Assembly: GCF_027622855.1 (NCBI RefSeq)
Contig: NZ_JAPZVR010000008.1
Location: 1 to 64,000, forward strand
Length of the DNA: 64,000 bases
Direction: 5' to 3'
From: Glycomyces algeriensis
Lineage (GTDB): Bacteria; Actinomycetota; Actinomycetes; Mycobacteriales; Micromonosporaceae
A model generated the notes under the pieces. The model saw only the letters and a list, made by a program, of their open reading frames with translations. It was not told where the DNA came from and did no database searches. Made by a program: the position numbers and the translations under genes. Positions 38,742 to 46,877 of the stretch are shown here, in pieces (position 1 is the stretch's first letter; each line of letters begins with the position of its first letter).

Positions 38742-40436
38742 TTGAGCACCGTGATCGACGACGACCGCGACGCCGCCCCCGCGCCCGAGGCGACGCCTCC
38801 CGCGCCCAAGCGCCGCCCGCTCCTGCTGACCGACTCCCCGCTCGGCCGCCGTCTCACCCTCCCCGCCGCGCTCGTGCTCGCGATCGCCTCCGGCCTCCTG
38901 GCCGTCCTCGCCTTCCCGCCCTACGGCGCCTGGCCCCTCGCGGCCGTCTCCGTCGCCGGATTCGGCGCCGCCGTCCACCGCCGCGCCCCCGGCGGCCTCG
39001 GCGCCGCCTTCGGCATTGGTTTCGTCTATGGGATGGCGTTCTTCCTGCCCCTCCTCGCCTGGTCCTCCACGCAGGTCGGCCAGTGGCCCTGGCTGTTCCT
39101 GTGCGCGCTCGAAGCACTCGGCATGGGCCTGCTCGGCATGTTCCTCGCCGCCTGCTCGCGCCTCGTCGACACCCGCCGCTGGACCCTCGCGCCCCTCACC
39201 GGCGTCGCCTGGGTCGCCGAAGAGGCCCTGCGCTCACGCCAGCCCTTCGGCGGCTTCCCCTGGGGCAACCTCGCCTTCAGCCAAGCCGAATCGCCCACCG
39301 CGGCCGCCATCTGGCTCGGCGGCGCCCCCTTCCTGAGCTTCCTCGTCGCCCTCTCCGGCGGCCTCCTCCTCGCCGCGGGCTTCGCGCTCGGCAGGCACCT
39401 CCAGGGCCCCCAGGACGCCCCTCGCGGCGCCGGGATCCGCAAGGCCGCCGCCTTCACCGCCGCCGCGGCCCTGACCGCGCTGGCCCCCCTGGCCCTGCCG
39501 GTCAACGCGACCGCCCCCGACGGCGACACCGTCAACGTCGCGGTCGTCCAAGGGAACGTCCCGCGCCTGGGCCTCAGCTTCAACGAGCAGCGCCGCGCGG
39601 TCCTCGACAACCACGTGCAGGCCACCCTCGACCTCGCCGCCGACGTCGACGAAGGCCGCGCCGAACGCCCCGACCTCGTCATGTGGCCCGAGAACGCCTC
39701 CGACATCGACCCCCTCGCCAACCAGGACGCCTACGACCTCATCAGCGAGGCCGCCGCCGCGATCGACACGCCCATCGTCCTCGGCGGCATCGTCCACAAC
39801 GAGGACGGCACCCGCTCGAACATGACCATCGTCTGGGACCCCGAAGACGGCCCGGTCTACATGTACTCCAAGCGCCACCCCGTGCCCTTCGCCGAATACG
39901 TCCCCTACAAGGGCTTCTTCAGCACCGTCGCCGGATGGATCGACCCGCGCATGTCCGAAGGCCTCGACAACGTCGCCGGATTCGAGCACGGCCAGAACGC
40001 CGGCATCGTCGAGGTCGGCGACTACACCCTCACCGGCCTCATCTGCTTCGAGATCGCCTTCGACGCCGAGACCCGCGACTCCGTCCGCGACGGCGCCCAA
40101 CTCATGGCCGTCGGCACCAACAACGCCACCTTCGACACCAACGAGGCCCAGCAGCAGCTCGCCATGGTCGCCCTCCGCTCCATCGAGCACGGCCGCGACG
40201 GCCTCATGGCCTCCACCGTCGGCGTCTCCGCCTTCACCAGCCACACCGGCGAGGTCTCCCAGGCCACCGAGTTCAACACCGCCGCCGTCATCCAATCGGA
40301 TCTGACCCTCTCTGACCGCTCGACTCCTGCCTCCACAGTGGGTATCCTTCCTGAAGCGGTCCTCACCGGAGCGGCACTGGTGGCCCTGGCCTGCGCCATC
40401 TTGACCAACCTCAAGCACCGCCGCAGCCAGACCTAG
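38742..40436 (+). CDS. lnt: Apolipoprotein N-acyltransferase Lnt
   Basis: 564-residue membrane enzyme that adds the third acyl chain to lipoproteins. Six or seven N-terminal membrane helices (about 38-245), then a nitrilase-fold domain outside the membrane (about 260-510) and a last helix near 530-555. Catalytic triad visible: Glu317 in MWPEN, Lys377 in YSKRHPVPF, Cys435 in LICFE. The conserved aromatic loop FGGFPWGNLAFSQ is present. TTG start at 38742 with AGGAG about 10 bases upstream. It precedes ppm1 by 12 bases; in M. tuberculosis the two are one polypeptide. Confidence 0.93.
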   Translation: MSTVIDDDRDAAPAPEATPPAPKRRPLLLTDSPLGRRLTLPAALVLAIASGLLAVLAFPPYGAWPLAAVSVAGFGAAVHRRAPGGLGAAFGIGFVYGMAFFLPLLAWSSTQVGQWPWLFLCALEALGMGLLGMFLAACSRLVDTRRWTLAPLTGVAWVAEEALRSRQPFGGFPWGNLAFSQAESPTAAAIWLGGAPFLSFLVALSGGLLLAAGFALGRHLQGPQDAPRGAGIRKAAAFTAAAALTALAPLALPVNATAPDGDTVNVAVVQGNVPRLGLSFNEQRRAVLDNHVQATLDLAADVDEGRAERPDLVMWPENASDIDPLANQDAYDLISEAAAAIDTPIVLGGIVHNEDGTRSNMTIVWDPEDGPVYMYSKRHPVPFAEYVPYKGFFSTVAGWIDPRMSEGLDNVAGFEHGQNAGIVEVGDYTLTGLICFEIAFDAETRDSVRDGAQLMAVGTNNATFDTNEAQQQLAMVALRSIEHGRDGLMASTVGVSAFTSHTGEVSQATEFNTAAVIQSDLTLSDRSTPASTVGILPEAVLTGAALVALACAILTNLKHRRSQT

Positions 40437-40448
40437 AAAGCCGAAGCC

Positions 40449-41240
40449 ATGAGCCAGCAACCGGACCGGTGCCCCGCCGGCACTGACACCAGTCCGGCCA
40501 TTGTGGCCATTCCGACGTACAACGAGCGCGACAACATCGAGACCACCGTCGACCTCGCCCTCACCGGCTGCGACCGCATCGACATCCTCATCGTCGACGA
40601 CTCCTCGCCCGACGGCACCGGCGACATCGCCGACGCCCTCGCCGCCGCCCACGACCGCGTCCACGTCCTCCACCGACCCCAGAAACAGGGCCTCGGCGCC
40701 GCCTACCTCGCCGCCTTCGACTGGGCCGCGCAGCGCGGTTACCGCACCGTCGTCGAAATGGACGCCGACGGCTCCCACGACCCCGCCGACCTGCCCCGGC
40801 TCCTCGCCGCCCTCGACGACGGCGCCGACGTCGCCATCGGCTCCCGCTACATCCCCGGCGGCGCCGTCCGCAACTGGGCCCGCCACCGCCTCCTCCTCTC
40901 CCGCGGCGCCGGCGTCTTCACCCGCGCCATGCTCGGCCTGCGCGTCAAGGACGTCACCGCCGGCTACCGCGCCTACCGCCTCGACGGCCTCCAGAAACTC
41001 CAGCTCGACACCGTCAACTCCGTCGGCTACTGCTTCCAGATCGACCTCACCTGGCGCGCCGTCAAAGCCGGCTTCGACATCCGCGAAGTCCCCATCGTCT
41101 TCACCGAGCGCCGCGCCGGCGCCTCCAAGATGAGCGGCGCCATCACCGTTGAGGCCCTTTGGAACGTGAGCCGCTGGGGCCTGGCCCACCGCGCACGCCA
41201 ACTCAAGAGCGCCCTCCGGCGTGGCAGAATCGAAGGGTGA
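40449..41240 (+). CDS. ppm1: Polyprenol-phosphate-mannose synthase (GT2)
   Basis: 263 residues, soluble family 2 glycosyltransferase that transfers mannose from GDP-mannose to polyprenyl phosphate, the donor for glycolipid and protein O-mannosylation. Seen: AIPTYNERDNI, VDDSSPDGTGDIA, the DxD motif in EMDADGSHDP, GSRYIPGG, VTAGYRAYR and the membrane-contacting KMSGAI helix. No membrane helix of its own; in mycobacteria the fused Lnt domain anchors it. Here it may rely on the neighbouring Lnt. The stop overlaps the next gene (GTGA). Confidence 0.93.
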   Translation: MSQQPDRCPAGTDTSPAIVAIPTYNERDNIETTVDLALTGCDRIDILIVDDSSPDGTGDIADALAAAHDRVHVLHRPQKQGLGAAYLAAFDWAAQRGYRTVVEMDADGSHDPADLPRLLAALDDGADVAIGSRYIPGGAVRNWARHRLLLSRGAGVFTRAMLGLRVKDVTAGYRAYRLDGLQKLQLDTVNSVGYCFQIDLTWRAVKAGFDIREVPIVFTERRAGASKMSGAITVEALWNVSRWGLAHRARQLKSALRRGRIEG

Positions 41241-41791
41241 CGTACCAGCAGCAGCCTCCCGCGGCGCCCAAACGCGCTCCGCTCGCCTTCCGGCTCGCGC
41301 TGGCCGCCTGGGTCATCGCCGAGGCCGCCGCCTTCTTCGGCCTGGCCTACCTCATCGGCTTCTTCTACACGATCCTCATCGCCGTGGGCACCACCGTGCT
41401 CGGCGTGGTCCTGGTGACGAACGCGGGCAAGAAGTCCTTCCGGGCCGCCCGCGACTACCTCAACTCCGGCGGCGACCCCACCCGCGAGCTCCCGAACGGC
41501 TACGTGATCGCCGGTGCCGTGTGCCTCATCATCCCGGGGTTCGTCACCGACTTCGTCGGCCTGCTCCTGTTCTTCCCGCCCACCCGGCTGATCTTCCGGG
41601 GCCTCGGTCGCTGGCTCGCCGCGAGCGCCCCGGTGATGCGCTTCGGCGGCGGGGACGTCATCGACGGCGAAGTGATCGACGAGCGCAGCGCAGGCGACGT
41701 GAGGACAGGCGAGCGCGGCTTCGACGCGGACGCGCCGGTCAAGTACGGGGACACGAAAAACGGGCCCAGGTCCATCGACCCGGGCCCGTGA
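41237..41791 (+). CDS. fxsA: FxsA family membrane protein
   Basis: 184 residues with three hydrophobic segments near residues 20-70 and 90-120. The motif GYVIAGAVCLIIPGFVTDFVG is diagnostic for FxsA/YtzA, small inner-membrane proteins first known as suppressors of F-plasmid exclusion of phage T7. The tail is acidic and ends in a charged stretch. GTG start overlaps the ppm1 stop by three bases. Role in actinobacteria unknown; co-expression with lnt-ppm1 points to the envelope. Confidence 0.87.
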   Translation: MTYQQQPPAAPKRAPLAFRLALAAWVIAEAAAFFGLAYLIGFFYTILIAVGTTVLGVVLVTNAGKKSFRAARDYLNSGGDPTRELPNGYVIAGAVCLIIPGFVTDFVGLLLFFPPTRLIFRGLGRWLAASAPVMRFGGGDVIDGEVIDERSAGDVRTGERGFDADAPVKYGDTKNGPRSIDPGP

Positions 41792-41819
41792 GCCTCATCG
41801 GCGCCCGATCACGGGCGCC
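41761..41819. terminator. Two consecutive hairpins between fxsA and rbpA
   Basis: The first hairpin (41761-41788, arms CGGGCCC/GGGCCCG) overlaps the last codons of fxsA. The second (41800-41819, GGCGCCCG-ATCA-CGGGCGCC) is a perfect tetraloop stem in the 68-base gap. Either could end the convergent fxsA and rbpA transcripts. Confidence 0.7.
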
Positions 41820-41859
41820 TCGCGTTCGCTAGCCCTCGACCGCGCTATCGGGCGGCTCG

Positions 41860-42201
41860 CTAGCGCTCGCCGCGACGCGCGCGCATCTCCTGCAGGCGCT
41901 CGTCGAGGATCTCCTCGAGCTCCTCCATCGAGCGGCGCTCCAGCAGCATGTCCCAGTGGGTGCGCGGCGGCTTGACCTTCTTGGTCTCCGGCTCCTCGCC
42001 GTCGACCAGCTTGGCCGTGGAGCCGTCGAGACGGCACTCCCACGTCAGCGGGATCTCTGCTTCGACCGCGAACGGCACCTCGAAGCGGTGCCCCTGCGGG
42101 CAGACGTAGTCGCGGGTCTGGCGCGGGGCCAGCTCCGTGTTGCGGTCAGACTCGTAGCTGACGGCACCGAGACGGGAGCCCCTCAGCATTCTGTCGCCCA
42201 T
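41860..42201 (-). CDS. rbpA: RNA polymerase-binding protein RbpA
   Basis: 113-residue actinobacterial transcription factor that binds RNA polymerase and the principal sigma factor and stabilises open complexes. N-terminal tail with RGSRLGAVSYE, core domain with CPQGHRFEVPF and WECRLDGS (the Zn or structural cysteines, one of which is lost in some species), basic linker KKVKPPRTHWDMLLERRS and the sigma-interacting helix EELEEILDERLQ. ATG 42201 has GGGGAA upstream. Convergent with fxsA, as for Rv2050 beside Rv2051c in M. tuberculosis. Confidence 0.95.
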   Translation of the reverse strand: MGDRMLRGSRLGAVSYESDRNTELAPRQTRDYVCPQGHRFEVPFAVEAEIPLTWECRLDGSTAKLVDGEEPETKKVKPPRTHWDMLLERRSMEELEEILDERLQEMRARRGER

Positions 42202-42322
42202 GTTCCCCTGCACTTCCTCTGGAGCAATCGCTCTGCCACACGCTCGCCGGCCCGGTCAGCCCTGGGCCTGCGCATTCTCTCCCCAGCCGATCACGCCGAT
42301 TCCTGGGGTTTTCGCTTCGTAC

Positions 42323-42350
42323 AACGCCGGGACGCGGCCGGATCCTTCCC
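42323..42350 (-). promoter_or_regulatory. Possible SigR-type promoter of rbpA
   Basis: On the minus strand GGGAAG is followed after 19 bases by GTT, close to the disulfide-stress consensus GGGAAT-N18/19-GTT. It is about 120 bases before rbpA. In Streptomyces rbpA is known to be a SigR target, so the match is sensible, but one base differs and the spacing is at the long end. The rest of the 482-base gap 42202-42683 also contains TAGGGT at 42619-42624, a likely -10 for the Hsp70-like gene on the other strand. Confidence 0.35.
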
Positions 42351-42683
42351 GGCACCGCCCGTACCGGGCGCCGCTGTCGCGATGCGGACCCCCAAGTGTG
42401 GCCCGGCGCTCCTGCGGCCGCCCACGGACGTCCCCTTGAAGTGTGACACAACACCGGTCGGTATCCGCGCGACCGAGCACGTGAGATGCCGCTCGTCCCG
42501 TTCCGCGCCCGGGATCCCCCTGGTAAACGCCGTCCAGCCTGCTCTCGCCGGGCGGGTGCGAAGGGGGCGCGGGGGACCGGTGAACGCCGAACGGGTCGCA
42601 CCAGGCGTGGAGGCGCCCAGTAGGGTGTGCATCAGGCTAGACGCGTTCACTGCTCGCAAGCGTCGCCCAGAGGGAGTATTCAC

Positions 42684-44048
42684 ATGCACGTTCTTGGAAT
42701 CGACTTCGGAACCTCGAACACCGTTGCGGTTCTGCGTTCGGCCGACGGACGCGTACGACCCCTGCTGTTCGACGGCGCCCCCATCCTGCCCTCGGCGGTG
42801 TACTACAACTCCGACGGCCGCATGCTCGTCGGCCGCGACGCCGAGCGCAACGCCCGCATGGACCCGGCCCGCTTCGAGCCGAACCCGAAGCGCCGCATCG
42901 ACGACGGCTCCCTGTTCCTCGGCACCTCCGAGATCCCGGTGCCGCAGGTCTTCGCATACGTGCTGCAGCAGGTGGCCCTCGAGGCCCAGCGCCAGGCGGG
43001 CCAGATGCCCGGCCAGGTCCGCCTCACCCACCCCGCCCGCTGGGGCGAGCGCCGCCGCTCCATCCTCGTCGACTCCGCCCGCCTCGCCGGACTCCCCGCC
43101 CCCCAGCTCATCCCCGAGCCCGTGGCCGCGGCCTCCTACTTCACCTCGGTGCTCGGCACCGCCGTCCCGCCCGGGCGCTCGCTCGCGATCTACGACCTCG
43201 GCGGCGGCACCTTCGACGCCACTGTCGTGCGCCGCACCCAGACCGGGTTCGAGGTCCTCGCGGAAGAGGGCATCGGCGACATCGGCGGCCTCGACTTCGA
43301 CCACGGCATCGTCGAGCACCTCGGCAAGACCTACGGCGCCTCCCACCCCGACGACTGGAAGCGCCTCCTCAGCCCCGCCGACGACCGCGACCGCCGCTAC
43401 CGCCGCATGCTCTACGAGGACGTGCGCGGCGCGAAGGAGACCCTCTCGCGCACCGCGAGCGCCGACATCCACCTGCCCGCGCTGGAGGTCGACGCCCACC
43501 TGACCCGCGCCGAGTTCGAGGAGATCGCCCGCCCGCCGCTGGAACGCACCGTGGACTGCCTCCAGCGCGCGATCCAGGCCGCCCGCATGAACCCGGCCGA
43601 CCTCGTCGGCATCTTCCTCGTCGGCGGCTCCTCGCGCATCCCCGCGATCTCCCAGCTCATCCACTCCAAGCTGGGGGTCCCGCCGCAGACCTTCGAGCAG
43701 CCCGAGACCGTCGTCGTCGAAGGCGCCGTGCGCGCCGCCTCCGGCCCGGCCCCCTCCGAGCAGCCGATGACCCGCCCCACCTCGGGCGGCCCCGTCTCGC
43801 CCGCCGGGCACATGTCCGCGCCCCGCCCGCCGGTCCAGGCGCCCGTCCAGGCCCCGCAGATGCTGCCGCCCCAGACGAACTACCCGCAGCCGTCCCAGGC
43901 CCCGCAGCAGACCTACCAGCAGCCGCAGGCGCAGCACCCTGTGAAGCGACCGCTGACGCAGGAGCCGGCGGTCCTGGTCACGGGCGCCGCTGTGATCGTC
44001 CTGATCGTCATCTTCTTCGTGCTCCTGTCGACGATCCTCAACGGCTAG
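42684..44048 (+). CDS. Hsp70-like ATPase-domain protein with C-terminal membrane anchor
   Basis: 454 residues. The N-terminal 360 form an actin/Hsp70 nucleotide-binding domain: GIDFGTSNT (phosphate 1), IYDLGGGTFDATVV (phosphate 2), FLVGGSSRIP (adenosine motif). There is no substrate-binding domain: after about residue 365 comes a Pro/Gln-rich linker with PVQAPVQAP-type repeats, then one hydrophobic helix (about 430-452) ending the protein. This makes it a tail-anchored cytoplasmic ATPase, not a classical DnaK. AGAGGGAG precedes the ATG. Neighbour PadR is convergent. Function unknown; perhaps an envelope-associated scaffold. Confidence 0.82.
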   Translation: MHVLGIDFGTSNTVAVLRSADGRVRPLLFDGAPILPSAVYYNSDGRMLVGRDAERNARMDPARFEPNPKRRIDDGSLFLGTSEIPVPQVFAYVLQQVALEAQRQAGQMPGQVRLTHPARWGERRRSILVDSARLAGLPAPQLIPEPVAAASYFTSVLGTAVPPGRSLAIYDLGGGTFDATVVRRTQTGFEVLAEEGIGDIGGLDFDHGIVEHLGKTYGASHPDDWKRLLSPADDRDRRYRRMLYEDVRGAKETLSRTASADIHLPALEVDAHLTRAEFEEIARPPLERTVDCLQRAIQAARMNPADLVGIFLVGGSSRIPAISQLIHSKLGVPPQTFEQPETVVVEGAVRAASGPAPSEQPMTRPTSGGPVSPAGHMSAPRPPVQAPVQAPQMLPPQTNYPQPSQAPQQTYQQPQAQHPVKRPLTQEPAVLVTGAAVIVLIVIFFVLLSTILNG

Positions 44049-44072
44049 CGCGACACCGCCGCGCCCGGAGCG

Positions 44073-44624
44073 TCACCGCGAGGCGGTGAAGCCGGCGCGG
44101 CGGTTCAGTTCGCCGATCTGGCGGTCGAGCCAGTCGATCTCCGTGAGGTTCGTCGACCGGTGGATCTGCATGAGGCCCTTGCGGAACGGTGAGTCGAGCC
44201 GCTCGGGCGGAATCGGTACGCCCTGCTCGTCGAAGAACAGCTGCGCGGGCTGGTCGAGGAACTCGCGCCGGCGCGCGAGCACGAGCGCCTGCTCGCGCGG
44301 GTTCTCCAGGTGGTGCAGGAACGCGAGCAGCACGTACCACTTGTTGTCGTCGGTGATGAACCCCGCCTCGGGGTCGCGCAGCCACCGGCGCAGCTGGTCG
44401 GTGCCCGACTGGGTGATCTCGAGCATGTGGCGCGGCGCCGCGACCGACCCCGGCGCGGTGCGCCGGGTGAGGCACTCCGCGTCCTCGAGCTTCTTGATCG
44501 TGGGGTAGAGCGTCCCGTCGGCGACCGGCCTGACGTGCCCGGCGAGGCTCGCGACCCGATTCTTGAGGTCGTAGCCGTGGAGCGGGAAGTCCCGCAGGAA
44601 TCCGAGAATGGCCATCTTCAGCAT
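44073..44624 (-). CDS. PadR-family transcriptional regulator
   Basis: 183 residues. N-terminal winged HTH (about 1-85): MLKMAILGFLRDFPLHGYDLKNRV, GTLYPTIKKLEDAECLTRR, and the wing around PRHMLEITQSG. C-terminal part is the Vir_act_alpha_C-type dimerisation helices (about 95-180). Usually senses phenolic or cationic compounds and represses nearby genes. No transporter is adjacent, so autoregulation is likely through the palindrome at 44663-44679. ATG 44624 chosen; ATG 44615 is alternative. CATAAT six bases before the start suggests a leaderless transcript. Confidence 0.87.
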   Translation of the reverse strand: MLKMAILGFLRDFPLHGYDLKNRVASLAGHVRPVADGTLYPTIKKLEDAECLTRRTAPGSVAAPRHMLEITQSGTDQLRRWLRDPEAGFITDDNKWYVLLAFLHHLENPREQALVLARRREFLDQPAQLFFDEQGVPIPPERLDSPFRKGLMQIHRSTNLTEIDWLDRQIGELNRRAGFTASR

Positions 44625-44662
44625 GCGTCCATTATGGCAGTAATAACAAGATATATCGACTC

Positions 44663-44679
44663 CGAGGTAGAATACCTCG
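44663..44679. promoter_or_regulatory. Inverted repeat upstream of padR
   Basis: Perfect palindrome CGAGGTA-GAA-TACCTCG centred 47 bases before the padR start. Size and place fit an autoregulatory operator, though it does not match the classic PadR ATGT/ACAT half-sites. Confidence 0.45.
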
Positions 44680-44753
44680 TTGTCAGTCAACGTGATCGGT
44701 CGTCGAGCAGCACGAGCACGGGCTTCGCCCGCGCACTCGCCAAGAAGGACAAA

Positions 44754-44793
44754 GCCTCCCGTTTTCGCTGCTCAGCAAGCGAATACGGGAGGC
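44754..44793 (-). terminator. Intrinsic terminator
   Basis: Hairpin with GCCTCCCGT/ACGGGAGGC outer stem and CGCT/AGCG inner stem (one internal mismatch). On the minus strand it is followed by TTTG. It lies 23 bases after the stop of the 44817 gene. The remaining sequence to padR shows only the palindrome. Confidence 0.8.
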
Positions 44794-44816
44794 ATAGGCG
44801 GCGCTCTCGAGGGGCG

Positions 44817-45395
44817 TCAGAGGATGTCGAAGAACCAGAGGGCGAGATAGCCTGCGGCGGCGATGAATGCGATGACCGCGAGGAGGACGAGCCATCCGGC
44901 GGCGGCTTCCATGATGCCGGGGCGGCCGCTGTCGCCGGTCGCGGCGGCGACGGGCTCCCAGACGGTGTCGTCGATGATCCGCATGGGGGCCAGGGCTTTC
45001 GCGGGCGGGTACCAGGCGCGCGCCTGCGATTTGACCGCGGTGCGGTTGGCGGGCTGCAGGCGCCCGCGCCGGTTGTAGGCGAACAGGGCCACTTCGGACT
45101 CGTCCGCGAGGGCCGCGATGTCGGGGTCCACGGGCATCGTGGCGTATAGGCGCCGTTTGCGGTCGGGGGAGCCGGTGCCGACGATCATCGGGATGTCGGC
45201 GGCCGTGATCGCCAGCCCGGGGGACTTGGCGGCGACCACGGACTTCGTGGACTCGACGGTCGCCTCCCACTGGGGGCTGCCGATGACCTCGCCTTCGACC
45301 TTGTCGAGGTGCTTGAGGTGGGCCTGGACGAGGCTCAGGAGCGCAAAGGTCTGCGGCGGCACATCGGACGGCATGTTCATGTGTGGAAGTGTCAC
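44817..45395 (-). CDS. Hypothetical protein with C-terminal membrane helix
   Basis: 192 residues from a GTG; ATG codons at residues 6 and 8 are alternative starts. The first 165 residues are soluble and unrecognised, with IVGTGSPDRKRRLYATMPVDP and VALFAYNRRGRLQPANRTAVKSQ. The last 25 form one hydrophobic helix (WLVLLAVIAFIAAAGYLALWFF), so the protein is probably tail-anchored with its bulk in the cytoplasm. It is downstream of the murA-like gene on the same strand with 45 bases between, and ends at a good terminator. Confidence 0.68.
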   Translation of the reverse strand: MTLPHMNMPSDVPPQTFALLSLVQAHLKHLDKVEGEVIGSPQWEATVESTKSVVAAKSPGLAITAADIPMIVGTGSPDRKRRLYATMPVDPDIAALADESEVALFAYNRRGRLQPANRTAVKSQARAWYPPAKALAPMRIIDDTVWEPVAAATGDSGRPGIMEAAAGWLVLLAVIAFIAAAGYLALWFFDIL

Positions 45396-45440
45396 ATACG
45401 GTCGGGCTCGGTCCGCGACCGTGCTTCTGCGCGCCGTGGT

Positions 45441-46784
45441 TCAGAAGGGCTCGATCTCGGCCCCGAGCAGTTGGAGCCGCTGGGCGAGCTGCTCGTAGCC
45501 GCGGTGGATGACGTCGACGTGCCGCAGTTCGGAGGTGCCCTGCGCGCGCAGCATCGCGAGCAGGAGCACCACGGCCGGCCGCAGCGCGGGCGGGCACACG
45601 ACCTCGGCGCCGGTCCATTGCACCGGGCCTTCGACCTGGAGCCGGTGGGGGTCGAGCAGCCGCACCTTCGCGCCGAGCCGGTTGAGCTCGGTCAGGTAGA
45701 TCGCGCGGTTCTCGTACACCCAGTCGTGGATCATCGTCCCGCCCTTGGCGCAGGAGGCGATGACCGCGAAGAACGGCAGGTTGTCGATGTTGAGGCCCGG
45801 GAAGGGCATCGGGTGGATCTTGTCCGCCGCCGCGCGCAGGGGCGAGGGGTGGACGGTGAGGTCGACCAGGCGGGTGCGGCCGTTGGCGGCCAGGTACTCG
45901 TCGCTCCTGGAGTACGCCAGGCCCATCTCCTCGGCGAGGGCGAGCTCGATCTCCACGAACTCGATCGGAGTGCGGCGCACGGTGATCTCGGATTCGGTGA
46001 CGATCGCGGCCGAGACGAGGCTCCAGGCCTCGATCGGGTCCTCGGCGGGCGCGTAGTCCACGGTCGTGTCGATCTCGGCGCGGCCGTAGACGGTGAGGGT
46101 CGTGGTGCCGACGCCGTCGATGCGCACGCCGAGCTTCTCGATGTACCAGCACAGGTCCTGCACCTGGTAGTTGCAGGAGGCGTTGCGGATGACGGTGACG
46201 TCGGGGAAGCGGGCGGCGGCCATGATCGCGTTCGCGGTCACGGTGTCGCCGCGTTCGGTCAGGACGATCGTGCCGGGCCGCTCCACGTGCTCCTTGACGG
46301 TGGCCCGGTAGCTGCCCTGCGAGCGTTCGACGGAGAGCCCGAAGCGGCGCAGGGCGGTGAGGTGCGGTTCGACGGTGCGGTCGCCCAGTTCGCAGCCGCC
46401 GGCGAAGGGCAGCTCGAACTCGGGGTAGTCGTGCAGGAGCGGCCCGAGGAACATGATGATCGAGCGGGTGCGGCGGGCCGCGTCCGCGTCGATGCGGGTG
46501 AGGTCGAGGCGTTCGGGCGGCTGGAGGCGCAGGTCGCCGTCGGGGCCGAGCCATTCGTAGGCGACGCCCATGGAGCCCAGGACCCGTAGGATGCGGTTGA
46601 CCTCCTCGATGCGGGCGACGCGCCGCAGCACGGTCGGGCCCCGGTTGAGGAGGCTGGCGCACAGGAGTGCGACCCCGGCGTTCTTGGAGGTCTTCACGTC
46701 GATCGACCCGGTCAGGGCGGTGCCTCCGCGCACGCGCAGGTGCCGGGGGCCGGTGTGCGCGGGATCGCCGCCGTAGTCGAACAT
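45441..46784 (-). CDS. UDP-GlcNAc 1-carboxyvinyltransferase (MurA) family protein
   Basis: 447 residues of the EPSP-synthase fold; MurA transfers enolpyruvate to UDP-GlcNAc in the first committed step of peptidoglycan synthesis. Kept features: Lys-Asn pair in KTSKNAGVALL, the active-loop Cys at residue 131 in FAGGCELGDRTVEPHL (the fosfomycin target; Asp in mycobacteria), and PGLNIDNLPFF near the C-terminus where typical MurA has a PTD motif. Overall the sequence looks divergent from housekeeping MurA, so it may be a second copy or act on another sugar. ATG is six bases after TACGCT. Confidence 0.82.
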   Translation of the reverse strand: MFDYGGDPAHTGPRHLRVRGGTALTGSIDVKTSKNAGVALLCASLLNRGPTVLRRVARIEEVNRILRVLGSMGVAYEWLGPDGDLRLQPPERLDLTRIDADAARRTRSIIMFLGPLLHDYPEFELPFAGGCELGDRTVEPHLTALRRFGLSVERSQGSYRATVKEHVERPGTIVLTERGDTVTANAIMAAARFPDVTVIRNASCNYQVQDLCWYIEKLGVRIDGVGTTTLTVYGRAEIDTTVDYAPAEDPIEAWSLVSAAIVTESEITVRRTPIEFVEIELALAEEMGLAYSRSDEYLAANGRTRLVDLTVHPSPLRAAADKIHPMPFPGLNIDNLPFFAVIASCAKGGTMIHDWVYENRAIYLTELNRLGAKVRLLDPHRLQVEGPVQWTGAEVVCPPALRPAVVLLLAMLRAQGTSELRHVDVIHRGYEQLAQRLQLLGAEIEPF

Positions 46785-46877
46785 TCGCTCAGCGTAACGG
46801 AGTTCAGTGTCCAGTAGGGTCGATCACGTTCACTGGTTAGCCCAGCTCAGCACTGGTGTACGCGGCCGCGCCGCAGC

